From: Treponema sp.
GTDB taxonomy: Bacteria > Spirochaetota > Spirochaetia > Treponematales > Treponemataceae
Assembly (NCBI GenBank): GCA_017651065.1
Contig: JAGCDP010000043.1
Coordinates: 1-64,000, forward strand
Direction of reading: 5' to 3'
DNA length: 64,000 bases
Part shown: positions 42,271 to 51,042 of the stretch, piece by piece
How the letters are laid out: each line of letters opens with the position of its first letter
Numbering within the stretch: the stretch's first letter is position 1
The notes under the pieces: model-generated
What the model was told of the DNA's origin: nothing
Database searches by the model: none
Seen by the model: only the letters and a program-made list of their open reading frames with translations
Position numbers and translations under genes: made by a program

Positions 42271-43158
42271 TTAATTAACTGTGCTAGTTACGTAGCTTCC
42301 GGCCTTTGCAAAGTCAGATATTTCTACGATTTTTGACTGCCAGTATTCAGCCTCACTCTTTGTTGTAAAAGGTCCTACACGAACCCTGTAGAAGAGCTTT
42401 GATTTAGCATCTTCATAAGTGTAAATGTCAGAATTGATTTTCTTATCTGACAAAACTGAACGTGCATTTTCTGCAGTCTTTTTATTGCTGTAAGCAGCTA
42501 CCTGTACCCAGAAACGTGTTACAGTAGCAGCCCCTGCGGTCCCTGAGCTTGTCGAAGGGTTAGTTTTTGTTGTTGTCTTAGAAGAACTGGCTGTGCTCTT
42601 TGAAGCAGCTGGAGTAGCCTTTGCAACAGCAGTTTCTGTCTTCTTAACAGCAGTAGCCTTTTCTGTTGCTTCTGCTTCTTTAGCTTTACCTGTATAATAT
42701 TCAGTTGTAAGAACTACAGGAGGCTCTTCTACCTTTGCTGTATTTTCCTTGTCTGTAAGATTTACAGTGATATTTATATTATTCTGTGGATTTGTCTGAG
42801 CAAGAGCACCGTCAGCAGCAAGTTCGCGCTTAAGAGCATTAAGATCAATTGTTGTAGACTGACTATCTGATGCTGCTACACTTGAAGAACCCTGACCTAA
42901 ATCAAGGACTGTTGTATTTTCTGAAACAACGAACATGTCGCTTACCTGTGGAGAGCTTGTGCCTGCAGGTTCTACAGTTGTATTGTTAGTCCATCCAGAT
43001 GAACTTGAGACTTGAGCAGTTTTTTCTACAGGATTAATACTTGCTGTTCTGCGGGAACTTCCTCCAGTAGGATTGAATACAATCATTGCACCACCAACTA
43101 CAACGAGCAAAAATACGCTTACTGCGGCAATAATCCATAATGTTTTCTTTTGTTCCAT
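42271..43158 (-). CDS. SPOR-domain cell-envelope protein
   Basis: A 295-residue membrane-anchored protein. One N-terminal membrane helix (LWIIAAVSVFLLVVVGGAMI) is followed by a long low-complexity Ser/Thr/Ala-rich region and a C-terminal SPOR domain (about 215-292, FWVQVAAYSNKKTAENARSV and YRVRVGPF). SPOR domains bind denuded glycan strands of septal peptidoglycan, so a role in division or wall remodelling is likely. The ATG at 43158 is used, since GAGGA lies 7 nt upstream. A REP-like repeat is in frame at 42538-42559. Confidence 0.9.
   Translation of the reverse strand: MEQKKTLWIIAAVSVFLLVVVGGAMIVFNPTGGSSRRTASINPVEKTAQVSSSSGWTNNTTVEPAGTSSPQVSDMFVVSENTTVLDLGQGSSSVAASDSQSTTIDLNALKRELAADGALAQTNPQNNINITVNLTDKENTAKVEEPPVVLTTEYYTGKAKEAEATEKATAVKKTETAVAKATPAASKSTASSSKTTTKTNPSTSSGTAGAATVTRFWVQVAAYSNKKTAENARSVLSDKKINSDIYTYEDAKSKLFYRVRVGPFTTKSEAEYWQSKIVEISDFAKAGSYVTSTVN
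42538..42559. repeat. REP-like repeat in the linker of the SPOR gene
   Basis: GGTCCCTGAGCTTGTCGAAG plus GG. On the coding strand it reads NPSTSSGTAG, the same frame used in oadA, just before the SPOR domain. Confidence 0.9.
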
Positions 43159-43257
43159 AAAATTTTCCTCTCTAACGATTTTTTTCAATCGTCCACCTTA
43201 GTTTTTTATCGGAATTCTAAAAAAAGAGTTTAGGAAAAAAATAGAAGAATTATTATC

Positions 43258-43286
43258 TTTACAATTAACATTATCTACCATAAAAT
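43258..43286 (+). promoter_or_regulatory. Sigma70-type promoter of the large lipoprotein gene
   Basis: TTTACA at 43258-43263 and TAAAAT at 43281-43286 are 17 bp apart. The leader is about 25 nt with a CGGAGA ribosome site. Confidence 0.7.
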
Positions 43287-43317
43287 AAAGTTAAAACTGA
43301 AACTTTCGGAGACTGCA

Positions 43318-45834
43318 ATGAAAAAATTAGTTTTTATTTCATTATCTCTGGTTTTGCTTTTAACCTCTTGTGAAAACTTTTTAAAAGCTTCTCAGGTTAG
43401 AGCAGATATCGAAGCCTCTATAGCCTACGCAAATGCGCCATCGTATACAATTACAATTGATGGAAAAAATGGTGTCGTAAAAACCCCTGTAGGTGGACAG
43501 GCTATAAAAAAAGTAACAGATACTTTTGCTTTAACTTTTGATGCTTTTACTGACTATGAATTTATCTGTTGGGAATTATGGGATTCTGTTTCTGATACCA
43601 AAATTCAAAACGACGAATATCTTTTAATTGATTCTATTAGTTCTGCTGATACAATTTGTACATTTAAGAAAAGTCCTCCTGAAGACATAAAGCTGTGTAT
43701 AAAGGCTGTCGTTACAAACCGCCCTGCTGTTATTTCAAAGTCTCCGACAACTACTAATGGAGTAATAATGGATTCTTCTATTCAGGTTTTTTTTGACAGC
43801 GAAATGAGTCCTTATTCAATTTATTATACAGACGATGAACTTGCAGACTTAAGAAAGGACCCTGTTATTGCAAATAATCTTTTACCAGATCCGCAAGCAG
43901 AGTATATTTATGGATATATAAAAAATGGAGAAACTTACTTTAAAAACATTACTATAACAAATAAAAAGAATAGTAAAAACCTTTTAGACCATTTTTCAGA
44001 ACCTGTATTAGAAAATAATAATAGTACACTTATTATAAAACCAAAAAAGAATAATCCACCAGATGAGTTTACACAATTGCTTGTCTGTATTGAAAAAGGT
44101 TTTCATTTTTCAATAGAATATTCTCCAACAGAGAAACCAAAAGATGTTGAATTAACAAAAAGAGAAATTTGGCAATACAAGGTAGGCAATCAACGTGATA
44201 GCAATCCAATGCATATAGTCATAACGGAAGAAGAAGGAATTCCTAAAGACGATTTTACTGTTGCAATAGATAACTCTAATCTTTCACAAAGAGTTCTTCC
44301 AGATGTTTATTTACCTTCAATGACATTTGCCAAAAAAAATGAACAAAACAAATATGAACTTTCTTTGCATATAAATGTTGAAGATGAAAGTGGTGAAACG
44401 GGACCAGATGATTCTTTTTTTCTTACACTAGAGAAACTTTATGATGGTAATTATGACAGTTTGTACAGTAAGAAGGATATTGAAATTGATTATAGCAATG
44501 TTGGAACAGAAGAAGCATCATTTGATGGAAAAATTGACCTTTTGGAAGAAGCAGGCACCTTCCTGACAGAAGGTGTTTATGCAATAAGCTTTAACTTTAA
44601 AGATAAAACCGGAAATAATTTAACTTATCCGGCTGGTGGCAAAAAGTATTATTTTGCTATAGATGAAACTCCAATTGCTATAAAACCAACATTACTTGAA
44701 TATGTAAAGGAAGATGATACTGTAACTTCTCAGGGTATTGAACCTCAAAGTTATAAAAAGTATAAATTTAACTGGGTTCAACCTCTGGAAAAAGATTATA
44801 AAGAAACTATTATAACTGTTAAAGATTCAGAGGGTACTACTATAACAAGCGCAGGCGGCACAAATTCTTCGGGTAGTTATCTTATAACCTTTGATGACAA
44901 TAATACTTATGAAATAACTCTTGAACATAAGGATTATCGCGGTAATGGAAAGAGCTCTACCTTCTATTTTAACAGGAATGCATTAACACAAAATTTTAAA
45001 ACAACTGGAAATTTCATTCTTTTTGGTGATATGCCACAGTCTTATGTATCATCAAATAATCTTCCTGTTTCATTTTCCGATACACCTGTTTATAATAACT
45101 GGTATCTTGGTAGTGATGGTTATTTTTATGAACTATATAGTAATGAGTATTATAAAGTTGAACCTATAGTCTGGCGGGTAGCATGTACAAAGGATAATGG
45201 CACAAAAACTATTTTACTTTCAGAAAAAATCCTTAATGCAAATATACCTTTTTATGAAGGTATAAATACTAGAACACAAAACAAAACAATTATTAATCCA
45301 AATGATTATGCGGCTTCTACAATTAGAGAATATCTGAGAACAACATTTTTGCAGAGTGCATTTACAAATACTTCAACTTCAAAACTACAGGATACTGTTG
45401 TTTCATTTCAAGCATATCGACCAACGACTTCTTATGCAGGTGGTCTTCCAAGCAACTATACTGTTACAGACAAAGTATTTCTTGCAGATTCAGAAATACT
45501 TGAAAATGCAGGCATGAAGAATAGTACTGAAGCAATTAAAATATTAACTCCTTATGCAATAGCAATGAATCCTGAAGCTGAAGATACTAATTGTACAGGA
45601 GCCTGGTGGATTAATATTCCAACCTTTAGTACTTCTGGTACTGGTTTAAATACCAAAATCATAGCAGTAAACGAATTCGTTGTGCTTCCAAATGGATATC
45701 TCAAAGCCTGGCCTGTTATAGGCTATGACCCAAATAATACTCATACAACAAATCCAAAAGTAAATATGATTGGCACAGTTCCGGCAATATGTGTACTTAC
45801 CAGTGATATACTACAATCATTACTATTACCATAA
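43318..45834 (+). CDS. Large surface lipoprotein with Ig-like and DUF6273-like parts
   Basis: An 838-residue lipoprotein. The signal peptide MKKLVFISLSLVLLLTSC ends in a lipobox with Cys18. Residues about 40-125 look like an InlB/bacterial-repeat strand domain (ITIDGKNGVVKTPVGGQ, YEFICWELWD); about 130-300 contain an Ig-like module (AVISKSPTTTNGVIMDSSIQ). The C-terminal 250 residues (WYLGSDGYFYELYSNEYYKVEPIVWRV and STIREYLRTTFLQSAF) resemble the DUF6273 domain. It is probably displayed at the surface; ligand unknown. A pseudogene fragment of a similar protein follows. Confidence 0.8.
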   Translation: MKKLVFISLSLVLLLTSCENFLKASQVRADIEASIAYANAPSYTITIDGKNGVVKTPVGGQAIKKVTDTFALTFDAFTDYEFICWELWDSVSDTKIQNDEYLLIDSISSADTICTFKKSPPEDIKLCIKAVVTNRPAVISKSPTTTNGVIMDSSIQVFFDSEMSPYSIYYTDDELADLRKDPVIANNLLPDPQAEYIYGYIKNGETYFKNITITNKKNSKNLLDHFSEPVLENNNSTLIIKPKKNNPPDEFTQLLVCIEKGFHFSIEYSPTEKPKDVELTKREIWQYKVGNQRDSNPMHIVITEEEGIPKDDFTVAIDNSNLSQRVLPDVYLPSMTFAKKNEQNKYELSLHINVEDESGETGPDDSFFLTLEKLYDGNYDSLYSKKDIEIDYSNVGTEEASFDGKIDLLEEAGTFLTEGVYAISFNFKDKTGNNLTYPAGGKKYYFAIDETPIAIKPTLLEYVKEDDTVTSQGIEPQSYKKYKFNWVQPLEKDYKETIITVKDSEGTTITSAGGTNSSGSYLITFDDNNTYEITLEHKDYRGNGKSSTFYFNRNALTQNFKTTGNFILFGDMPQSYVSSNNLPVSFSDTPVYNNWYLGSDGYFYELYSNEYYKVEPIVWRVACTKDNGTKTILLSEKILNANIPFYEGINTRTQNKTIINPNDYAASTIREYLRTTFLQSAFTNTSTSKLQDTVVSFQAYRPTTSYAGGLPSNYTVTDKVFLADSEILENAGMKNSTEAIKILTPYAIAMNPEAEDTNCTGAWWINIPTFSTSGTGLNTKIIAVNEFVVLPNGYLKAWPVIGYDPNNTHTTNPKVNMIGTVPAICVLTSDILQSLLLP

Positions 45835-45841
45835 CAACAGG

Positions 45842-46015
45842 AGTTTTTATGACTTTCAAATATCATTCAAATTGGCCATAAGGCTTATTCCAAAATGCGA
45901 AGAACGAATTGCAGTTGCTGTAGAACCGAGTCCTCGTTATGAATCACTTGGCGTAAGCCGTGACCGTTCAATTACTGTAGAATTTACAAATTTGCCGACG
46001 GTACCATTGCCATGA
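45842..46015 (+). pseudogene. Fragment of a related lipoprotein Ig-like module
   Basis: The open frame at 45842-46015 encodes CEERIAVAVEPSPRYESLGV followed by SRDRSITVEFTNL, which has the same plan as the Ig-like module of the preceding lipoprotein (PAVISKSP..NGVIMDSSIQVFFD). It has no start codon and no signal peptide. A CAGGAG ribosome site and ATG at 45849 exist, but in another frame that stops after 10 codons. It looks like the remnant of a lost paralogue or a frameshifted tail. Confidence 0.5.
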
Positions 46016-46040
46016 GCGAGGTTAAGGAAAAGTAAAATAA

Positions 46041-46586
46041 TTAATTCTTTACTATTTCTATTTTTTCCGGGGCAACAAGCTTTTTGTATTCTTTTAAAAG
46101 GTTCCGTTGTGCATGAAACCGCTTGAGAATCTGTGTATATGCAAGACCGTCCCGTTTGTGAGCTCGTTTAAGGCGTGTGAAAAATGGGGCGGTTACGAAA
46201 ATTACTTTCTGACAGTGCTGCAGAAGCTCTGGTGTTTTATAGAGTACTGTGGCATTTATTACAGCTTTTGGGTGGGACGCAATAAATTCTTCTGTTTGTT
46301 TTATGATAATAGGGTAGACGATTGACTCCTGAATATTGAGTAATTCCGGAAAAGCAAAGAGCAGCTTGCCCAGGGCTCTGCGGTCTATGGTACCGTCCGG
46401 GTTTGTGAGTTTTATGTTCTGCTGTTCGGCATACGGAATGAATTTGGCAAGGATTTTGTCTTTTACAAGTTCAATTGCCTGGTGCACAAGAATGTCGGCA
46501 TCTACGCAGGCCCAGCCTTCTTTTTCCATTTGTGAGCATATATAGTTTTTTCCGGCAGCCATTGGGCCTGTTACAGCAATTATCAA
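46041..46586 (-). CDS. coaE: Dephospho-CoA kinase
   Basis: Phosphorylates dephospho-CoA in the last step of CoA synthesis. The 181-residue protein has the P-loop GPMAAGKN (an N in place of the usual S/T after GK, as seen in some family members), CVDADILVHQAIE with the catalytic Asp, and the lid region RLKRAHKRDG. Its start overlaps the polA stop by 4 bp, so both are in one transcript. It is a little shorter than the usual 200 residues. Confidence 0.9.
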   Translation of the reverse strand: MIIAVTGPMAAGKNYICSQMEKEGWACVDADILVHQAIELVKDKILAKFIPYAEQQNIKLTNPDGTIDRRALGKLLFAFPELLNIQESIVYPIIIKQTEEFIASHPKAVINATVLYKTPELLQHCQKVIFVTAPFFTRLKRAHKRDGLAYTQILKRFHAQRNLLKEYKKLVAPEKIEIVKN

Positions 46587-49450
46587 TGGAATTCTCCCCA
46601 GTTTTTACCGTATTCTATGCTTACACGAAGCGGAACCGAAAGTTCAACTGCGTGTTCCATTTTGTCTTTTATAAGGGCAATTGTTTTTTCTATTTCTGTT
46701 TTATCATCAGGGCATTCAAAAATCAACTCGTCGTGAACCTGTAAAAGCAGGCGGGCCGGACTTTTTGCTTTTTCAAGAGCCAGTGAAATATCTGTCATGG
46801 CTTTTTTTACAATGTCGGCGGCGCTTCCCTGAACAGGTGAGTTTACTGCAATTCGTTCGGCAGCTGCTTTTTCTACTTTGTTTACGCTGTTTATGCCAAA
46901 AATTGGTCTTGTGCGGCCCATGATTGTAGTAATGCTTCCTGTTTTTTCTGCCTGAGCAACTGTTTTTTTTATAAAACGGTCAACATCGGCATACATTGTA
47001 AAGTAGTTTTGTATAAACTGCGAAGCCTGAGTTCTTGAAATACCAAGGTCATTTGCAAGACGGAAGGCGCTCATTCCATAGATAACACCAAAGTTGATTG
47101 TTTTTGCAGTGCGGCGCATTTCCGGAGTTACATGCTCAGGCGGTACATTATAAATGAGTGCTGCGGTTGCTTTATGAACATCTGTGCCTTCATTAAATGC
47201 TTTGCACATATTCTTATCGCCGCTTAAATGAGCTAAAACTACAAGTTCAATCTGGGCATAGTCGGCAGAAATAAGGACTGTTCCTTTTGGTGCAGTGAAT
47301 GCAGAACGGATTTTTCTTCCTGCTTCTGTTCTGACCGGAATATTCTGAAGGTTTGGTTCACGGCAGCTCAGACGGCCTGTTGCAGTACCAGTCTGAACAA
47401 AGTCTGTGTGAATACGGCCTTGGCTGTCTGTAAGGGTAGGAAGTGTTTCTACATAAGTAGATTGAATTTTTGCAAGCTCGCGGTATTCAAGAATCATTCG
47501 TGGAACCGGATCATACAGTGCAAGCTCTTCCAGAACAGAAGTATCTGTGGAGTAGCCAGTTTTTGTTTTTTTACCTGCTTTAAGATGGCGTTCTTCGAAT
47601 AAAACTGTCTGAAGCTGTTTTGGCGAAGCAATGTTGAATTCGTGACCAACTTCCTTGTAGATATTCTGTTCAATAAGTGAAATTGCGCTTGTTAATTCCT
47701 TGTTGTATTCTTTGAGAGCTGCTCCATCCAGGTGGATTCCTGTAAGTTCCATTTTTGTAAGGATTGGGAGCACCTGCATTTCTAGCATCAGAAGTTTTTT
47801 GAGTGTCTGACTTTTGTCTGCTTCAAATGGTTCACGCAGCTTTAGTCCAAGCTTGTAGGTAAAGTCTGCATCTTCTGCTGCATAGCGGTAAGCCTGTTCA
47901 AGCGGAACATCTGCAAAGGTCTGACCTTTTTGTACGATGTCTGAAAATTCAATTCCTTTTAGGCCGAGTATAGTTTCGCCAAGATGTTCAAGCGAGTAGC
48001 CGTTGCGGCCTGTTCGTTCAGGATTTATAAGCCAGGCAGTTACCATTGTGTCGTAATACTTACAGCCGTCAAAGATTTTTGTAAAGCCTGTGTTATAGAG
48101 CACCTTAAGGTCAAACTTGGCGTTGTGCATGATTACTGTAACAGTGCTGTCTGTAAAAATGCGTTCAAGCTGAGTGTAGGCCTGTTCTTTTGTGATGTAT
48201 GATGTTTCGCTGAACAAGCCTTCTGATTCCTGCTGAAGCGGAATGTATACTGCTTTTCCGTCTTCATAACAAAGACTGAAGCCTAAAATGCTGCAGTTGA
48301 AGGTGTCGAGCGAAGTTGTTTCAGAATCGTAGGCGATTAGTTTTTTTGCGCTGGAAGATTTTAAGAACGTTGTGATGTATTTTTCTAACTCGGAGATGTC
48401 TGTGATAGCTTTGTAGGCAGAGGTGTCGTTTTGTACCAGTTCAATTTGTGGGCCTTCGACAGGCTGTCGTTCGCTTCGCGAACTTACCAAGTTTCCTTCG
48501 GAAACTTGCGGGACCGCACTAACGTCATTGCGAGCGGAGCGTGGCAATCCATTATCTGTACCAATCCCTAGTTCGGCATAACTTTTTGCAACTGCTGGAG
48601 CCCCATAAGCAAACAGTTTATCTGCGGCGGCCTTGTAATTAAAGGTAAGAGGGGCGCCATTCAAAGCTGCATCAATTTCGGGGCAGGGAACTTCGTTGCA
48701 AAGGCGGATAAGTTTCTGGCTGAAGTAGGCATTCTCTTTTCCGTCGACGAGCTTCTGGTGAAGGGCACCTTTTATTTCTTCTATATGAGCGTAGATTCCG
48801 TCTAGGTCTTTGTAATCAGCAAGAAGCTTTGCGGCAGTTTTAACACCAACTCCATGAACGCCGGGAACGTTATCTGCTGTATCTCCGTAAAGACTAAGAA
48901 GGTCGAGCAGCTGGGAAGGAGTAACGCCCCATTCGGCAGAAACTCCATCTGCATCTGTAAGCTTCCATGTTTGTGCACCAGATTCAGGCTTAAGTATGAG
49001 CGTATTGTCATTGACTAACTGCATAAGGTCCTTGTCGCCAGAAAGAATCTTGCAGGTTGCACCCTGTTCACCGCATTTTTTTGCAACGGTGGCAATTATG
49101 TCATCTGCTTCGTAACCGTCGCACTGAAGGGTTGGAATGCCAAGAGTTTCAAGAGTATCGCAAATCCAGGGAATCTGTGCATGAAGATCTTCCGGAGTTT
49201 TGTTTCGGGTAGCCTTATATTCAGGATACATTTCATGACGGAAGGTCTTTGTCTTTGAATCCATTGCCGCAAATATATAATCAGGCTTATAATGCTGTAA
49301 AATCCAGTGCAGGTTCCTGAAAAATCCAAAAAGTGCACTGACATTTTCACCTTTAGGATTAGTAAGCGGCCGGCTTATGAAAGCAAAGTAGCATCGGAAG
49401 ATAAGTCCGTAACTGTCAAGAATATATACTGTTTTTTTATTTTCGCTCAT
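46583..49450 (-). CDS. polA: DNA polymerase I
   Basis: A 955-residue repair and Okazaki-fragment polymerase. The 5' nuclease domain covers residues 1-290. The proofreading domain (about 340-560) keeps the acidic residues in YDSETTSLD, NAKFDLKVL and YAAEDADF, so 3'-5' exonuclease activity is expected. The polymerase motifs are SADYAQIELVVLAHLSGD, RRTAKTINFGVIYGMS and QVHDELIFE. Residues about 300-334, the linker between nuclease and proofreading domains, are encoded by a composite repeat insert at 48451-48550. The ATG has no clear ribosome site. Confidence 0.97.
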   Translation of the reverse strand: MSENKKTVYILDSYGLIFRCYFAFISRPLTNPKGENVSALFGFFRNLHWILQHYKPDYIFAAMDSKTKTFRHEMYPEYKATRNKTPEDLHAQIPWICDTLETLGIPTLQCDGYEADDIIATVAKKCGEQGATCKILSGDKDLMQLVNDNTLILKPESGAQTWKLTDADGVSAEWGVTPSQLLDLLSLYGDTADNVPGVHGVGVKTAAKLLADYKDLDGIYAHIEEIKGALHQKLVDGKENAYFSQKLIRLCNEVPCPEIDAALNGAPLTFNYKAAADKLFAYGAPAVAKSYAELGIGTDNGLPRSARNDVSAVPQVSEGNLVSSRSERQPVEGPQIELVQNDTSAYKAITDISELEKYITTFLKSSSAKKLIAYDSETTSLDTFNCSILGFSLCYEDGKAVYIPLQQESEGLFSETSYITKEQAYTQLERIFTDSTVTVIMHNAKFDLKVLYNTGFTKIFDGCKYYDTMVTAWLINPERTGRNGYSLEHLGETILGLKGIEFSDIVQKGQTFADVPLEQAYRYAAEDADFTYKLGLKLREPFEADKSQTLKKLLMLEMQVLPILTKMELTGIHLDGAALKEYNKELTSAISLIEQNIYKEVGHEFNIASPKQLQTVLFEERHLKAGKKTKTGYSTDTSVLEELALYDPVPRMILEYRELAKIQSTYVETLPTLTDSQGRIHTDFVQTGTATGRLSCREPNLQNIPVRTEAGRKIRSAFTAPKGTVLISADYAQIELVVLAHLSGDKNMCKAFNEGTDVHKATAALIYNVPPEHVTPEMRRTAKTINFGVIYGMSAFRLANDLGISRTQASQFIQNYFTMYADVDRFIKKTVAQAEKTGSITTIMGRTRPIFGINSVNKVEKAAAERIAVNSPVQGSAADIVKKAMTDISLALEKAKSPARLLLQVHDELIFECPDDKTEIEKTIALIKDKMEHAVELSVPLRVSIEYGKNWGEFH
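48451..48550. repeat. Composite nested repeat inside polA
   Basis: A REP-like copy begins GGGCCTTCGACAGGCT and resumes as GGGACCGC, but its centre is replaced by about 44 bp holding two perfect TTC-loop hairpins: GTTCGCTTCGCGAAC (48469-48483) and CAAGTTTCC/GGAAACTTG (48488-48508). A copy of the second family, CGTCATTGCGAGCGGAGCGT plus GGCAATCC, follows at 48523-48550. The whole insert stays in frame in the polA linker. Confidence 0.85.
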
Positions 49451-49516
49451 ATTTGTATTTTAACATGTATACGGGAAAAGTCATAGGGGAAAAGATTATA
49501 CAAAATAGAATAAATT

Positions 49517-49694
49517 ATAAAAAATTGCGGATGCGGAGTGGAAACTGGCAGGCGGCTACTTCTGAGAATTTTTGGCGGATGCCATCGAGTAAATTCGAGG
49601 ATTTGCGAAGCAAACCGCAGAATTTCAACGAGAAAAAAATTGCTCAGCCCGTAGCCGACTGACAGTTTCCACGGGAGCAGCCGTAATTTTTTAT
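49517..49694 (+). repeat. Long structured hairpin element C (expanded member)
   Basis: A 178-nt palindrome between polA and the MATE gene. The outer stem (49517-49534 with 49677-49694) pairs over 18 positions with one mismatch and one G-T. The internal loop GGAG (49535)/CGGGA (49672) is identical to the other members. Then TGGAAACTG/CAGTTTCCA, loop GCAGG/ACTGA, CGGCTAC/GTAGCCG, TGAGAATTTTT with AAAAATTGCTCA, and an apex with the hairpin TTTGC-GAA-GCAAA. The GGAG arm is on the plus strand although both flanking genes point left. The small open frame over it is not a gene. Confidence 0.85.
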
Positions 49695-49695
49695 C

Positions 49696-51042
49696 TTATT
49701 GTTCCAGTTTTTTTATATATTTTGTATAAAAAATGAGATTTGCGATAAATGTTAAAATCCAACTGATAGGATACGTAATATAAATACAGTATATATTATG
49801 GAACCGAGGAATCTGGAACACTGTGAAAATCCAGATGATTCTGTACAAGCACGCGCCGCACAAGGAGGTAATGACTGGTGTGAGCGAATGCCCGATTCCT
49901 CGTATGCTGTTGGACATGCCGTCCATCATGCCGCACAGGTAGTAGGTTGTCATGATTACCCAGAAGCGGCGGACTCCTGCCTGGACAACTTCGGGACTGT
50001 CAGAGAAAAAGCCTACAAGCTGGTTTCGGAACAAAAGGAAGAGTGCGCCTAAGACTGCTCCTATTACAATTATGCAGCCCTGTGAAATCCATACTGCTTT
50101 TTTAATTCTTTCTATGCGGCCGGCTCCCATGTTTTGTGAACAGAAGGTGAGTGTGCCTTGAGAAAATCCGTTCATGGCTATGTAAACAAAGCCTTCGAGG
50201 TTTACTGCGGCGGCGTTTCCTGCAATTGTAATTGCACCAAAAGAATTAACTGACGACTGAATTATGACGTTTGAAAAAGAGAACATAATTCCCTGAAAGC
50301 CTGCCGGTAATCCAATCTTTACAATTTTTGCAAGGATGTGTGTATTTATAGAAAGTTTTCGTAAATCAAGCTTAAAATCATCAGTTTCGCGGAGTAAAAT
50401 AACAAGTACTGCCCCTGCTGCAAAGCACTGTGAAATTACTGTAGCCCAGCCAACACCTGCAACATCCATCTTAAAAAAGATTACAAAAATGAGGTTTAAA
50501 ATAAGGTTCATTACACCGGCGCCAAACAGAATGTAAAGCGGGCGTTTAGTATCTCCTTTGGCACGAAGAAGGGCGCTTCCAAAATTGTAAATCATTGTGG
50601 CTGTAATTCCGCCAAAGTAGATTTTTAAGTAAAGTGTTGCAAGTGTTAAAACTTCGTAAGGAGCCTGCATCAAAATTAAAATATACTTTGAGCCTATAAC
50701 GCCTACAACTGTAAGCACAACTCCGCAGGCAAGTGAAACAAGAATGGAAGTATGAACAGTATCCTGAAGGTCTTTTGAACGACGGGCTCCGTAATAATTT
50801 GCGGCTATAACATTTGTTCCTATTGAAAGGCCCATAAAAAGATTTACCAGAAGATTAATGAGTGAGCCTGTAGAACCAACTGCTGCAAGAGAATTGTTTC
50901 CGGCAAACCGACCTACTACAACTACATCTGCCGCATTAAAAAGCAGCTGAAGCATGCTGGACAAAATAAGAGGAATTGAAAATTGAAGCAGCTTTGAAAA
51001 TATAGAACCTTCTGTCAGGTCAAGCTGATTTGTTCTGGTCAT
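49696..51042 (-). CDS. MATE-family efflux transporter
   Basis: A 448-residue inner-membrane antiporter with about 12 membrane helices. The start, FSKLLQFSIPLILSSMLQLLFN, the FAGNNSLAAVGSTGSLINL segment and GAGRIERIKKAVW are typical of the MATE (DinF/NorM-like) family, which exports drugs or organic cations using Na+ or H+. The start overlaps the DUF115 stop by 4 bp. Substrate cannot be told. Confidence 0.93.
   Translation of the reverse strand: MTRTNQLDLTEGSIFSKLLQFSIPLILSSMLQLLFNAADVVVVGRFAGNNSLAAVGSTGSLINLLVNLFMGLSIGTNVIAANYYGARRSKDLQDTVHTSILVSLACGVVLTVVGVIGSKYILILMQAPYEVLTLATLYLKIYFGGITATMIYNFGSALLRAKGDTKRPLYILFGAGVMNLILNLIFVIFFKMDVAGVGWATVISQCFAAGAVLVILLRETDDFKLDLRKLSINTHILAKIVKIGLPAGFQGIMFSFSNVIIQSSVNSFGAITIAGNAAAVNLEGFVYIAMNGFSQGTLTFCSQNMGAGRIERIKKAVWISQGCIIVIGAVLGALFLLFRNQLVGFFSDSPEVVQAGVRRFWVIMTTYYLCGMMDGMSNSIRGIGHSLTPVITSLCGACLYRIIWIFTVFQIPRFHNIYCIYITYPISWILTFIANLIFYTKYIKKLEQ

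Noticed and set aside
49453-49662. Small open frame between polA and the MATE gene
   Set aside because: It covers hairpin element C, and the base pairing there explains the sequence better than coding does.
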